This document shows positions 11,646 through 24,356 of a stretch of 64,000 nucleotides of DNA, piece by piece. Under the pieces are notes generated by a model, which ran no database searches, was not told the DNA's origin, and saw only the letters and a program-made list of their open reading frames with translations. Position 1 is the first letter of the stretch. Each line of letters opens with the position of its first letter. The translations under genes and the position numbers were made by a program. This DNA comes from Forficula auricularia (taxonomy: Eukaryota; Arthropoda; Insecta; Dermaptera; Forficulidae): assembly GCA_024734495.1 (NCBI GenBank), contig JALMQS010000426.1, forward strand, positions 470,184-534,183, in the 5' to 3' direction.

Positions 11646-12285
11646 ATCATCTTTATTTATTCCCTTTTTGTGTTATTACTATTTTACTAATTCCTCACCG
11701 AGAACAATTTTTATTCGACTAAAACTCGTCTTTGACCTGCTTGAACCAGAAGATATACCAGGAGGGACTTCAAACTTTCTATAGGCACCCTTTTCGGAAA
11801 ATCATTCATTTTAATTGCCCCTTAAAACTATGCAACAATTTTATTTCATTTTGAGAGCCAATAAGTATTCTTTTCAAAACAAAACATGTTTTTTATAAAA
11901 ATACTTGAAATAAGGGATAATAATTTGAAAATTTAAAGATCCTCCTGAATTCATGAAAATCATCTTTATTTATTCCTTTTTTGTATTATTTCTATTTGAT
12001 TAGTTCCGCGCAGGAACAATTTTTATTCGACTAAAACTCGTCTGGACTTGTCTTTGACATGCTTGAATTGGAAGATATTAGATATACCAGACAGGGACTT
12101 GAAACCTTCTATCCGCACACTTTTCGGAAATATCATTCATTTTAATTTCCCCTTGAAACTATGCTACAATTTTATTTCATTTCGAGAACCAATATACTTT
12201 TTAAAACAAAAAATGTTTTTTATGGAAATATTTGAAATAACGGATAATAATTTGAAAATTTAAAGATCCTCCTGAAATTTTGAAG
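11646..12285 (+). repeat. Tandem duplication, period about 313 bp
   Basis: Unit 1 (11646-11958) and unit 2 (11959-12285) both run from ATCATCTTTATTTATTCC through ATAATTTGAAAATTTAAAGA to TCCTCCTGAA. The left flank plus the start of unit 1 (11510-11740) also recurs at 59345-59550. Confidence 0.75.
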
Positions 12286-12410
12286 TCGACATTATATATT
12301 TATGATAACACTCAAAATGTTTGAAATTTTAGGGATGCGCCACATCCACAGCATCCATGGACTGCACCCCACTGATATATATACCTATATATCCTCTTAT
12401 ATTTTAGTAT

Positions 12411-12494
12411 ATGTTTATTTGCAGCAGAGGACAACTTCACTGATGTCTCCTTATGAATCAACAGCTCTGCAACTCTCGTCAAACTAAATCAATA
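12411..12494 (+). repeat. Dispersed hairpin unit copy
   Basis: ATGTTTATTTGCAGCAGAGG through CAACAGCTCTGCAACTCTCG. It lacks a few bases at the start of the stem. Confidence 0.6.
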
Positions 12495-13104
12495 TTCACA
12501 GACATTGGCCAATTTTCCATGTTCTTATCTCTGTGTGTATGGATTCCGAAATCATTAAATTATTTTTTAAGTCTAGTAAACCGTCTTTCTTCGATTTTTT
12601 CGAGTGTATATGTACCCATACCTGTGACTGGGTTTGAATTCGGAAACCTATTAATTTTTTATATATCTGAGCTATGTGTTTTTTCATCTCAATCAAATGA
12701 TTGTATTTCAAATTATATTTTAAAATAAATTACTTGTTAATTTCTCTCAAGAGAGTGGTGACAGAAGAATGACCGAAGATGGGTCTCCAGGTCTATGTTG
12801 CCTATTTAATTACCTATATTGTATAAAAAATTATGGAAATTATACAAATAAATAATAAATAAATATTTAGTACTTATTTTATTACATTAAAATAATAGAA
12901 TATATATATAAAGCAAATTAATAAAGAAAATACACGAATAGATTACCTATATGTTGTTAATTTGATTAATATTCTTGAATGTAAATTATTCTAGTGTCTT
13001 CAAGTTACAAGTCAACATTAAGTTTCATTTGGAATTTTTAGCCTATTTCAACGATCATTTTTCATATATGATTTAACTTGTTTTAAAATTTTCTCATGCT
13101 CAAT

Positions 13105-13272
13105 CAAGGGCGTGGCTACCGCCATATCGGCCGTATCAATGATATGGGGCCCCCGGTCGACAGGGGCCCCGAAGTGTGTAAGCTAATATTTGTAAAATGT
13201 TATCCACATCGGATAGAAGGGCCTCCCGACAAATTCTGATACAGGGCCAGTTTAGAACAAGCTACGCCACTG
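13105..13272. mobile_element. hAT-type MITE
   Basis: Inverted ends CAAGGGCGTGGCTA and AAGCTACGCCACTG are flanked by the 8-bp duplication TGCTCAAT (13097-13104 and 13273-13280). The GC-rich interior has GGGGCCCCCGGTC. No coding capacity in 168 bp. Confidence 0.85.
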
Positions 13273-13280
13273 TGCTCAAT

Positions 13281-14989
13281 AGAAACTGACTAAATGGACT
13301 TAGTATCCGAATCAAATGAAAAAAAAGATCATGTGAAATATAAAAAATATATGAAAGAGTTCTGATAAATTTGATTATTATGGCAACCTCGACTTGATTT
13401 AGTAAAGAATTATCTTTTATAATTAATTTGGAGCTAGAAATAAACGCTAAACAGCTATCTGTATTTGGGTCATTCTTTTACTAACTGTACAGATTTGAAC
13501 AAAAATTGACCAACCCATTTTTGATTTGCCTGAAAAAACGGTTTCTATATCGAAAAAAAAAGGAATACGTGTTCGAGGATTTTATTATTATTTATTTTTT
13601 TTTTTTTTTTTTTTTTGTAAAATAGAGGGGGTCGTAAATTAGAGATTTTCGTGATTTTTGCCTAAGAGACTCATTTTCAAAAATTCATAACTCCGGTTCT
13701 TTTTGAGATAGAGAAAACTTTTTATTTTTAATTTAAAGGTAAATGAGTTATTTTAAGAAGAAAATGGTTCCAAAAAAAATGTATGAAAAATTTTACATTG
13801 TTATAAACAATTGAAATGTTTAAATCGATTTTTAACAATCTTTTCCAACTCCTAGCACGTTTCAAATAGAATCATCCCATTCTACGTCAATTTTTTTATC
13901 GAAAATGCTTTTTTTTATCGATTGTTGTTATTACGATTGCAAAAAAATTAAATAAACTATAGTATATAGTATATACCATACACGGTAAAGAACATTTGAA
14001 CCATAAGACTGAAGGTTGTAGGCATGCAAATATATTATTCGAGCAGATATATCTTATACTCAATTTATATTGATAAATCTTGTTTGAAAAATTGTTGACT
14101 CTATTTAAAAATTAATTTGATTTCGATTTGTGGAATAATGGAATAATTATTATAATGAATTCTCCGTTTTAGCCACCCAACTTTACAATATACTTCTCGC
14201 TATACGAATGCTTCTTACTTTATTTGTGCAATATACCACTATTTCGTTGATTATTTTGATTTGTTTATTTTTAATTATTTAATTAATACCTCAAACAACA
14301 TAAAAACAACTAGTTATTATATTTAAACACTAAAAAACTTTATTAATAAATTATGTACCATATAATACGTATATCGACCCTAATGTCTCTCTTTTTTCCG
14401 AATTTCTGAAATATTTTATATAAATATTTTGGTTACAAGCACGTCGGATCCTGTGGTTCGCGGACCCTAGTTATTACTAAAATAATACAATTATTTAAAT
14501 TATTTTAAATAGTGCAAATGTTATATATATATATATATAATTTTTAATAGGCTTCAGTAATAAACACGTCCCCACGTTTTCAATTATTTTTCGAGAATCA
14601 TCAAAAAGTATTTTGCTGCACGCCGGTTAAGACCCACTATTCTAGTTTGTCAATGTAAATCCCCGAAAATCTAATGCAATTTTTTTTATGTTATTTTTAT
14701 TTTTATTTAAGCAAATACCTACATACCTACAATATTTTTCTTAAAAAAATATTTGTCCCGCGTCAACGATAAAAATTTTTCGTTACGTGCTTGATGCAGA
14801 GCCATAGGTGAAATGTTTTTCTTTTTGATAGGTTGTAGAGTAGACCTTGATTTACATCTCTAAGCATATATAATATATAGTATATCCCAGTGAAGCTTTG
14901 AAAAATTTGTTTTTTATTTAATTTTGAATCTCTAAATAAAATAAACATTTAGAATAATTTCGAAAATAATCATCAATTTTAATACATGA
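13281..14989. other. No gene seen; possible hAT relic
   Basis: Poly-T run at about 13595-13616. Around 14436-14645, TGGTTCGCGGACCCTAG and CCGGTTAAGACCCACTATT look like pieces of hAT termini, but I could not pair them into an element. Confidence 0.4.
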
Positions 14990-15290
14990 GTTTACAGTTC
15001 TAAGACTGGTTTTTGATGCAATCATTTTATTCGACTCTCTATGATGCCAACCCACACTTCTCTTAAAGACCCACATTTCATATTATTTAGTACTTGGCAA
15101 AGTTATTCTAATCTAGATTTTACATTTTCATTTCTACCTTATCCTCCTCAAATCCCCCAGCAATCCCAATAACTCAACGAGACCCCTATTATTTGAACTC
15201 TTCCCCTGCCACACAATCTTCCACAATGTTCTTTTTTCTCTAATCATATTGGGAACTTCTTCATTGATAATTCAATCTTCAACATTGCCT
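14990..15290 (-). mobile_element. Old, decayed LINE 3' end
   Basis: The sequence follows the 3' end at 54600-54890 block by block (TCTAAGACTGGTTTTTGATG, ATTATTTGA, CTTCCACAATGTTCTT, GAACTTCTTCATT), but with many changes and no open frame. A further, even weaker relative may lie at 27360-27520. Confidence 0.5.
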
Positions 15291-15481
15291 ACTAGATTAT
15301 CTACTAATTAAATGTATATACAATTATTAATTAAAATAAATGACTAATATTTCATCATAAAAAATATTGAATTTCATTATGAGTACGAATACATGATATA
15401 AAGAAAATAATAATTAATTATTCTTCCAAAAACAAATTACGACTTAATTTACTTTTTTTTCAAATTTCAAAAGTTATTTAT

Positions 15482-16253
15482 GGGGAAAGGTGGCATGAAA
15501 GGGACACGTATTGAAAGGGACAATTCAAATAACTCGCTAAATAAAGGTCGTCTCGGAATGACATTATTTTTGTTCTGTAGCAACCCCAAAGTACATACAT
15601 TGACATCTTACTTCACACTCCCAACATTTCAAGGATGTCGGTGAAGTGCATGTGTTTATAATCGGGTAGCAAATTTTTTTTTTTTTGGCTCTTCTTTAGA
15701 GACGTTTTTCCCAGTACTGTAAACTGTTAATTAAACAGTTTAGCGTTGTTTATAATTGGTGATATACATGCAGATACGAAAAAAAAGATCAGTAAACTTT
15801 TATTTAGAATTGTAGATTTTGTTTTTTAATTAAATGAATGTAAAAATTTATTTCCATGTTAATTATTTTTTAAGATGAGAAATTTAAGACCAATATGCTA
15901 TTAATTACTTTCAAAGATGTGATTTTAAACTAAAGATAGTAAATTATACAAGTGCTTCCTAATATTTAGTATGTGTGTAGCAAAGTTTACTGTGATTTCC
16001 CTATATTAACGCGTTGTCCTTTTCATAAATGATCGTGTCCCTTTCAATACAACCCATTTATGAAAAGGACAAAATACCCTTTTTTTAAATGCGAAAATAT
16101 AGTACTAAGAACAATTGAATGTGTTTTATTGTATTTTATTTTGATAGCCAATAAATTTAAGCTTTAAATTCTATTTTTACCTCTTTAAAATGTTATATTA
16201 TTTATGTGCTAGAGCCTCCACAGCAAAAATGTCTCTTTCATGCCACCTCTCCC
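15482..16253. mobile_element. Inverted-repeat element (MITE-like)
   Basis: Ends GGGGAAAGGTGGCATGAAAG and CTTTCATGCCACCTCTCCC are inverted. The inner motif GTGTCCCTTTCAATAC and its reverse GTATTGAAAGGGAC also repeat. The duplication is unclear (TTA is possible). No recognisable protein. Confidence 0.6.
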
Positions 16254-17818
16254 TTACTAGAAAATTAATTTTATAAATTAGATTTTTTTTATTTACATCG
16301 AATATTAATTCACTAAACAATTTTAAATAATTAAACTCACTTCCATTTAATTTATATAATATTTTAATGCTAGCTAAATTTATATAAAATTCGAGGCAAG
16401 AGGTTTTTCTCATCCCCCTCTTGGTTATGGTCATTATTTGCAGAACTTCTCTTATGTCATCACCCTGCTGAAAAGAAAAATTTTTAAAATAAAGGGAATG
16501 CAAATAAAACATCAGAAAATTCACAATTTTGTTTTTTATTCAATGAGACAACTTAATCAAAAGATATATTTATATATTTATATACAAATTATACAAGAAT
16601 ATCACACTGAATTGGCACGTGCATTTAAAATGTGCTGAGTATAGCTGTGATTAATAAAGTGGAACTTCTGGAAATAGGAAAGGGATGATACCTAAATACG
16701 CACCTCCTTTCTATGAAGGGTTAGCGCAATTCCAGGATGTCACACAATTATCCTATGAATTAAGAATACAATGGCCTTAAATGATAAATTCATCAATTTT
16801 CATGTATCATTAATCACTTTCCAATCACGAAATTTATCTTTGTGATCTTCAATTACGATCCACTCGGACAAAGAAAGAGGGCTGGGCTGGATTTCTTAAA
16901 AAAAAAATTCGACTAGGGGGGGAGGGGTTAAGCGTTTGTAGTTTGTGAACATCTGCTTAGGGAATTTTGTAAATATCCAGAAATAGATACCAATTTTCAT
17001 TTGTTTTGAATCCAGTCCCTTAATGCATTGACAGATAAGTGAATAGCTCAATAGGCCAATAGAATAAAAAGGACTATATTCAAAATTTTATAGCTTCAAA
17101 TTGAGAATAATCAATTTCACAATGGGATTATTCAATTTGAAAATAGGATTAATCTAATTGGAAATCGAATTATTAACTTCAAAAGTGAATTAAACACCAA
17201 ACAAATGAAAATAGAATATTAAACTCTTATACTCGATGTAAACATAGGATTATTAAATTTATAAAACACGAACTTTTATAAAGCGACATCGCGTTCAAAT
17301 CAAGTAGGTATATTCACCTCATTTTTATTAGAGAATTGTCATGTTATTAATAAAATTATACTTTGATCTGTAGGTATTCATTTTCGTTAATAAAGTTTAA
17401 AAATGACACCAACTGACAGCTCATTAGGGTATTTACTAATATTCGTATTTTAGATATTTGAAATATTCACCTAGTCCTTAACTCCAGTAGTGTAAACGCT
17501 GCTGTATTAAATTTGAGAGCTTTGTTTTATTACCGTCGTTATAGAATGTGCCGATATCAGGAAAAAATTTAATGTCGACCCCATACCGAGTAATCACCAG
17601 TAAATAAATTACAACATGTTAACAAACATTTTAGATTTTTTTTTACAAATATAATAAGGCAAGTTCCCATTGAAAATTCGTATTTGGGGGAGGGAGGTGG
17701 GAGGCTGTGATTTGAAGATTTTGCCCCTCAGACAATGCCTGAGTTACCTGAGCGTCAATGACTCTGAATACGTAATTTTGATATAAACTAAAGCTATTTA
17801 TTCATAAATGGGCTTATG
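16254..17818. other. No gene seen
   Basis: AT-rich. At 17080-17280 a loose, degenerate repetition of GGATTATT/GAAAATAGGATTA words may be an old minisatellite. No protein similarity. Confidence 0.45.
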
Positions 17819-17850
17819 CTAAAGTGACCAGATGTTTTACAATGTAATGT

Positions 17851-18028
17851 GGGACATGAATCTGTATGTATATACCTAATTATTGTATTATCATATATCT
17901 ATTGTAAACCATAATGGAATAAGAGCAGTCATAGAATGTGGGACATGAATCTGTATGTATATACCTAATTATTGTATTATTATATATCTATTGTAAACTA
18001 TAATGGAATAAGAGCAGTCATAGATGAA
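17851..18028 (+). repeat. 89-bp tandem duplication
   Basis: GGGACATGAATCTGTATG starts at 17851 and again at 17940. The two units differ at only a few positions, so the event is young compared with the surrounding element. Confidence 0.85.
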
Positions 18029-18186
18029 ATATGAACTTTTTCATCATTTTGTGATATGTTGTTACAAAATTCCTCACAAGTATTGAGAAATTCCACTACA
18101 CTTGTAATATAGCCTTCAACGTTTCTAAGCACAGGCCCGTCATTTAATAGCTACACCTCGTATAATTGGAGCCCCTGATATTTAGA

Positions 18187-18329
18187 CGATGTGTGAACCT
18201 CGACCTAAAATCGTGTATACCTACTTCCCCTTCCACTTTTATTTCCATGTAGAAGACAATAGATTATCTAATGAATTCCAAAGTAATTCCAAAGACGGTT
18301 TACACCTAATTCCAATCGTTCACCCCTCG
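18187..18329. mobile_element. hAT MITE family A, copy 1
   Basis: Ends CGATGTGTGAACCTCGACC and AATCGTTCACCCCTCG, with the 8-bp duplication TATTTAGA (18179-18186 and 18330-18337). Nested in the 887-bp element. Confidence 0.85.
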
Positions 18330-18711
18330 TATTTAGACAACTACATTAGCACATCAGTTAAGGCTACCCTGAAAAAAAAGCCATTTCCTCATTTTTACTT
18401 TATCCAATGCGAAGCAGATGACATTTGCACAGTTATAAGTAGACAAAAAAAATATGATTTTAAAGGGGAATAGAGTTTTAGAACTCTTTTAATTGAAGCC
18501 AGTAATGCTAACCAGATTATTTTGCTGTAGCCTAGCAAGCACATACATATCAGCATGATCACAAAAGTCTTTCAAGGCGGGCTCTAGGGTCGCTAAATCC
18601 CAACATCGACAATGTAAAAATATTTTTTTAATCCAAAAGACAAAATATTGTCCAATGTGGGACACTTTGTGGGACATTTTCGATGTGGGACGTCTGGTCA
18701 CTTTACTTATG

Positions 18712-21036
18712 TTTAACCAAATGAGGATTGAATTGTTTTGAGAGCAGGAATGATGTATAACATAAGTTGAATGAAAAAAATAACATATCATAAGAAAATA
18801 AAAATTGTTTGTGGATAAAAGAAAAGTAACTTCTCTTTTCCCATAAATCACCAGTCCTTTGCTACTGTATTTGTTTACAATTTATTTTTGCCTTAGGCCT
18901 AAGGTCGGTTAATTAGTTTTCCCCGGGTGCGGTTCATTTGCTTGCCGCCCCCTTCGCCTCCAAGCCGAGCACCCAAACGAAAATCCTTTAACAGTTTCAT
19001 TCTCCGTTTGGAACATTCGCAAAGTGAATTATCACAAAAGAAGGGAAATTAAAATAGAACGCTAGCCCGGTGCTTAAACGGATACCTGTACAATGTACAT
19101 CAGTCCATTTTTTAGAAAGAAACCAACCTGATGGTTCTTGTTTTTAATCCAATTTTTTATAATAATAAATATCTATATTATTTTGTTTTTAAATTCTGAT
19201 TTTTTTTTTTTTTTTTTTTTAATAAATAAAAAGGTTTTTGGAACGTGCTTGATGTGAGCCTATTTTACGGTATTAACTGTATCAGCAAATGTCACTCGTG
19301 GTGACGTTTCAAGATTGAACTCCAAGTCACTATCGTACTTGGCAAATCCAATTCACATTTTTACAAATTAAATTCACCCTTTTGGATATCAAATTCACCC
19401 ATTTTAGAAATCAAGTTCTTGTAAATAACTGTTTTCTTAATAAAAATAAAGTTTTTAAGAGATTTTAACTATAAATAATCCATTTCAAAATTATTTTCAT
19501 TTTCTAGCTACAGTTGAAAACAAAAGCAACCAAGTTTATCAAATAAAATACAAATAAATAAATAGAGATATTTTATCATAAGTGAAGTTTCGGCTGAAGT
19601 CACCTAGGTTCCATATTTTTAATTAAATTAACTAATCAGATTTTAGATGTATATTGAAATAATGATGCTACTTCACTCCAAATCTCAATGCAATACATTC
19701 TTCATATTCAATTTTAAGATTATTTTTGAAACCGGATTTCATGGAAGAAATTTTTCTGTGAAATACAAAACATCAAACTTATAAAATTCTACATTTGTAG
19801 TAAGATATGTATTCAACCTTGTTAGGCTCCCAGAGAGTATTGGAATTTAATACTTTTGTAGGGCCTTAAGGAGGTTCTCTATCTGGTTGATCTACGAAAA
19901 AATCTTTTGTATTTTTGCAGTGACAACTTCTGCCTACTAAATTTTTTAATAAAACAATTGTTAATAATGAGATTAATTTCGAATAAAAATCTTTGTTTCG
20001 ATAATATTAATAAAAATAATATTGAGATAAATTTTTTCTCATTATAAAAACATTTATTTAACACAAAAACGATTTCAAGAAATAGAGTTGGAATTCTACA
20101 CTAGTGCTTTTGTTATATTCTGTTGGCTGCAAAAAACTTTTTATTTTTTACATTTATCAATAACTAATTAACTAGAATGTCAAATCTATTGAAAAATGTA
20201 TCATTCAATTAATAAAAGTTGAATTATTGATCTATATAAATTTGTTGAAAATGGTATAATTTGTATAGAAGTTATAGGCCTTTTAAAAGCTCGGTCCATT
20301 AACTTCCATGTTAAAAGGACAATTTTCAATAATTTATTTCTGCGTAATGGGACAGACGATCATCTTCAAAATTCGGGAATAAATATTTAATATATCAATG
20401 ATACAATTTAAGAGAGGAAAAGACTGCTAAAGACTTTTTCTCACTTCTACAGAACTTACTCGGTGCTCTGTTCAACAATGTAATATTAAATTATATTATA
20501 CAATTTATTAACTTTCTGTTGTTGTTTTTTTCTGCCAAAAGGAAACTGGATTCATAAGTAGCTAATTGTTTTGAAATTTTAGGATTATAATATAAAGAAA
20601 AGATATAGATATATAGGGAGAGATGGAAGAGATTAAAATAAAATTGAAAGGATTCATTAGGTGTTGTGGTAAGTGCCATCGTTTGATTCTCTCAATTCTT
20701 TTTCTTACTTATTTCTATAAATATGTTGGGTTTCATCTCCTTTGGTTTAACAATGACGTTCTTTGGCAAAAATTGAAAAATAACATAAGAAGAATCCAAT
20801 AATAATTTACTAGACATGAGATGTACAAATAAAGCTAATAGTATTGAATTGGATCAGCTGAATGGTAATCGTGTTCCAAAAGAGAGAGAAAGAACATCCC
20901 AAGTGTTGCTCTATGAACATGGAGTCGAAGAGATTCGAGTCAATGGCTGATTTCAAAATCAAGGTGAACATGCATTTCTACAAATTACTTGAATCATTAA
21001 TCTTTTTCATACTTATATAATATGTTTTTATATATG

Positions 21037-21069
<33 letters not shown>

Positions 21070-22385
21070 CCGTACTTTCCGGCGAAAAGGGTATCCACGC
21101 TTGAACAGCATATTTTGATGTACACAAGGACATTTGCTAGAGTCTTGATACAAGAGAAATGTTCAAGTGTGGACTAATTCTGTTTTCTGACTCACAGCCT
21201 TTTTGGTGCACATTCTTTGTGAGGTTGCCAAATTTGTCAAAAATCAAGGTTATTAAATTTAAGCAGAAAAGTTAATTAAATGGTGCAGAATCAAATTCTT
21301 TAAGTCAACGCTTACAACCGATGTTACTGCTACGTGAAAGATCTATGGTTTTATAGACAACATGTTTATTTCGGAGTATAAAGTTCAGTTTTATATGAAT
21401 TCAATTCTCACTGAAACTTCATTAAATTTTCATGTGTAATATTTATATTTGGCTGAAGATAAAGGCTGCCTTCGAAAAAAGAAAATGTATATTCTTCCAC
21501 ATTATTTGAATTATTATTATTATTATTATTTACTTATTTTTTGTTTGTTTCTATGAAGATTTTTTTCTTTGCCTTGATTTGAGATTTCTTAAATTATTTT
21601 TTCTTTTGAAAAATTTTAATTTTTAATTTTTAGAATTTTAGAATAAATTGAGGAAAAAATGAAAAGTTTTTAAAGACACAGTACGCTCTCTATAAATTTG
21701 AGTGATTTGGTAATTTTTTGTCAACGAATGACTTAAGCTAGAAATTATGTACCAGATAAAAATCTTCCCTGAGTTAACTGCACTAATTGCAATTGTTTTT
21801 CATTGAAAAATGTATCCATACATGAAAATATTTATGTTTTTGATTGTGTATTAGAAAAAACACTTCTATTTAAAATATTTGCACCAAAATAACTGTGATA
21901 CAGACTAAAAGATGCCATTAATTATATTTTTTTTTTTAATTAAACAATGTTGAAAATAATTCTAACTTTGATTGAAAATATTTTAAGGGGATTTTCCCGT
22001 CAAAACAATTATGTATATTAGGATTACAATGACAGTTTTAATCTTTAGTCCTTATTAAAATTTTAATTAATATTTCTACCTAAGACGTGCTCTAGTTTTG
22101 AGACGCAATTTTAAGCTGAAAAGGTGTTACTTATTCGCCAGCAATTACGGTACACAAATTAATAAAAAGCTGGATTCTAAGAAAACGATTTCTTCAAATG
22201 ACACCATTGATCTGCCAATAACTTCATTTTGAATTCTCTTCTTAATGTAAAACCCTTACTAATTTTTAAAACAAATTAATATGAAACTACACAAGTGAAT
22301 ATCACTCATATTTTAATATAAAAATTAATTTAATATATATATATAGTTATATATATTTTATAAAAAAAATGTACACTTTAAAATT
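18712..22385. other. Mostly unique AT-rich DNA downstream of Zic
   Basis: No gene recognised. 18885-19090 is a less AT-rich, non-repetitive stretch with GGCCTAAGGTCGGTTAATT and CCCCGGGTGCGG. It could be a conserved regulatory element or a relic. A (TA)n tract lies at 21038-21069. Confidence 0.4.
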
Positions 22386-22447
22386 AAAAGGTTTTTTGTC
22401 GAGAGTAGCAGAGTAGTTGTAAATCAAAGAATGTGTCTGTTTTCTGC
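22386..22447 (-). repeat. Dispersed hairpin unit copy
   Basis: On minus it reads GCAGAAAACAGACACATTC and CTCTGCTACTCTCGACAAAA. The palindromic MITE at 22483 separates it from a decayed hammerhead-like stretch at 23075-23125, which suggests that the MITE split one element. Confidence 0.55.
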
Positions 22448-22482
22448 TTAATTAAAAAAATTTGTATTATATATATATATAA

Positions 22483-23064
22483 CTGTGGTGCTTGAAAGAA
22501 ACCTGATAACTTCAAAAATGACTCCTTGCAATAGGAGATTTTCAAAATACATATAATTAGAAATAGTAACTAAGGAATAACAAATAAAAAAAATCATTTC
22601 ATGGTACTTATTATTTAAAATAACATGAAATGATGTTTACACGCTTTATATTCACCTGTATGTATGTATGTATGTATGTATCTATGAATGTATAACTGTG
22701 ACTTTTGTTATGTTAAATTCCGCAAACTTTTCTCTATAAAAATAATTAAAACTAAAAAGTAAAAAAATGATTTATATTAAAAAAAAAAAAACTAAAAACA
22801 CGCTTCTAAAAAGTATAAAATAATGTAATAATCAAAAACGTGGGGCAAAATTAACGTTGTCAAAATTAATTAAAATTACATATTTCTGCGCCCCACACTT
22901 TTTGGATTATTACATTATTTTGTACTTTTTAGAAGCGTGTTTTTTTAGTTTTTTTAAAATATAATTTATTTCATTTGTAATACCTTAATTATTATTATAT
23001 TTTGAAAAGCTCCTATTGCAAAAAGTCATTCTTGAAGTTATCAAGTTTCTCCCAAATAACACAG
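22483..23064. mobile_element. Palindromic MITE
   Basis: Ends CTGTGGTGCTTGAAAGAAAC and TATTTGGGAGAAACTTG (read on minus) form inverted arms. Inside is a second pair, CACGCTTCTAAAAAGTA against TACTTTTTAGAAGCGTG, around 22790-22945. A (TATG)n tract lies at 22658-22681. No ORF. Confidence 0.65.
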
Positions 23065-23195
23065 CTATAAAATAAAACTATAATTTCGGAAGCCTTGACT
23101 TCATCTTCATCATTAGAGCATTAATACTAAAATAAAAATAAAACTGAAGAAAAAACAGGGCTTCCGAAACTTTATGGTCAAATAGATCTTATATT
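23065..23195. repeat. Small inverted repeat with decayed hammerhead-like sequence
   Basis: ATAATTTCGGAAGCC (23080-23094) and GGGCTTCCGAAACTTTAT (23158-23175) are inverted. On plus, CTGAAGA precedes the right copy and GTC follows (23143-23180). On minus, the left copy reads CTAATGA...GAAATTATAGTT. Both are too altered to call functional. Confidence 0.4.
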
Positions 23196-23665
23196 ATATA
23201 TAAGTTATAAGATAAGTGTATTAATAATAAATTAATCATGTAATTTTATGAAGAAACAAATTTAGATAATTCTTATAAATTAAAAAGGACACCAGGATTT
23301 TGAAAACAAATTGCTTACAACTACATATAATTCAAATTTAGATAAAATATCATTTTTTGAATTAATTGAAACTTTTCAGTAAATATTATTATTATTTTAA
23401 TGTGATCTTTCCTTTATCTGTGTAGAATTGTCAATATTTTCCAAATCTAATTATATGTACTACCTTTTAAATTTTACTAATAATAAAAGGAAGAATTTTT
23501 CTGTAACGTTTTATATTCTATTAAAAGGATTATTGATATTTTTTAAAGATTTGTATTTATTTCTATTTATGTTTATTTGTATGTGTATATTTATATAAAT
23601 CAAGCAGAAAACACAATCTTTGATTTATTCTTATAAGAAGCACTATAATTGAGGAAATGATAATA

Positions 23666-24135
23666 CACTACGATGCAAAAAAATCGAGCCACCAATAAAC
23701 CATTATCAAATAGCAAATTATTTTTAAAATTTTTACAAATAACCGTATAATTTGTTCTATTAACTTTTAAACTAATATATTCAATAAATTTTGTTGATAG
23801 TTTTTGAATTTTATAAAAAAATAAGTAAAATTAAATTAAAAGATGCAATTACAAATTATCATACTTTCTCAATATCGCTTTACGTTCCATTTAAAAGATC
23901 AATAAAATGAATAATTTTGAATGAAGCATCATTGATAGAAAGTTAAAATATACAAAATGGATATTTCTGAAGTTCAAACAGTTCAAATTGTGTGCCTAAT
24001 TAATCAAGGGCTAAGTCAACGACAAGTGGCAAGTATACTTTCAATAATGTATGTAGTTACTTGTGAAAAAATTAAAAATGATTTACTATTTAATAAAGTT
24101 TTTATTGGTGACATCGATTTTATTGCAACGCTGTG
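23666..24135 (+). mobile_element. Tc1-like transposon, internally deleted (copy 1)
   Basis: The element is flanked by TA (23664-23665 and 24136-24137). Its terminal inverted repeats begin CACTACGATGCAAAAA and end with a degenerate partner. The plus strand has a short frame from 23957 (MDISEVQTVQIVCLINQGLSQ and following), which matches the first helix-turn-helix of Tc1-family transposases. The catalytic domain is missing, so it is non-autonomous. It lies just downstream of the Zic stop and is read antisense to Zic. Confidence 0.8.
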
Positions 24136-24356
24136 TAGTTATGTAATATTATTTGGGATTTGATAATTATTTGTACAAAATATTTTAAATTATGTCTAAG
24201 TATGCATATGTATACAGATAGTGTTTATATATTTTATATATATATATATATTTGTATTATTTTTTAAAAGTATTTATAATAAATATATTTTTATATTTTA
24301 GAAAAATTCTTATTGATAGATAGTTTATAGTTTGTAGAGTGGAGACTCTATAATGG
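24136..24356 (-). other. Zic 3' untranslated region (inferred)
   Basis: This is AT-rich sequence between the Zic stop codon and a Tc1-like element. I find no AATAAA or ATTAAA on the minus strand here. The first AATAAA after the stop is at 24124-24119, inside the Tc1-like element, with another at 24106-24101. The transcript may therefore end within the transposon. Confidence 0.4.

Larger units (their letters stand above)
17819..18705. mobile_element. 887-bp element with inverted ends
   Basis: Ends TAAAGTGACCAGATGT and ACGTCTGGTCACTTTA are flanked by the 6-bp direct repeat CTTATG (17813-17818 and 18706-18711). GTGGGAC triplets near both ends fit a known type of arthropod repeat. Inside are an 89-bp tandem duplication and a nested hAT MITE. 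Confidence 0.65.

Noticed and set aside
18489..18851. 120-codon minus frame
   Set aside because: It runs across the right end of the 887-bp element and into flanking DNA, with no recognisable motif.
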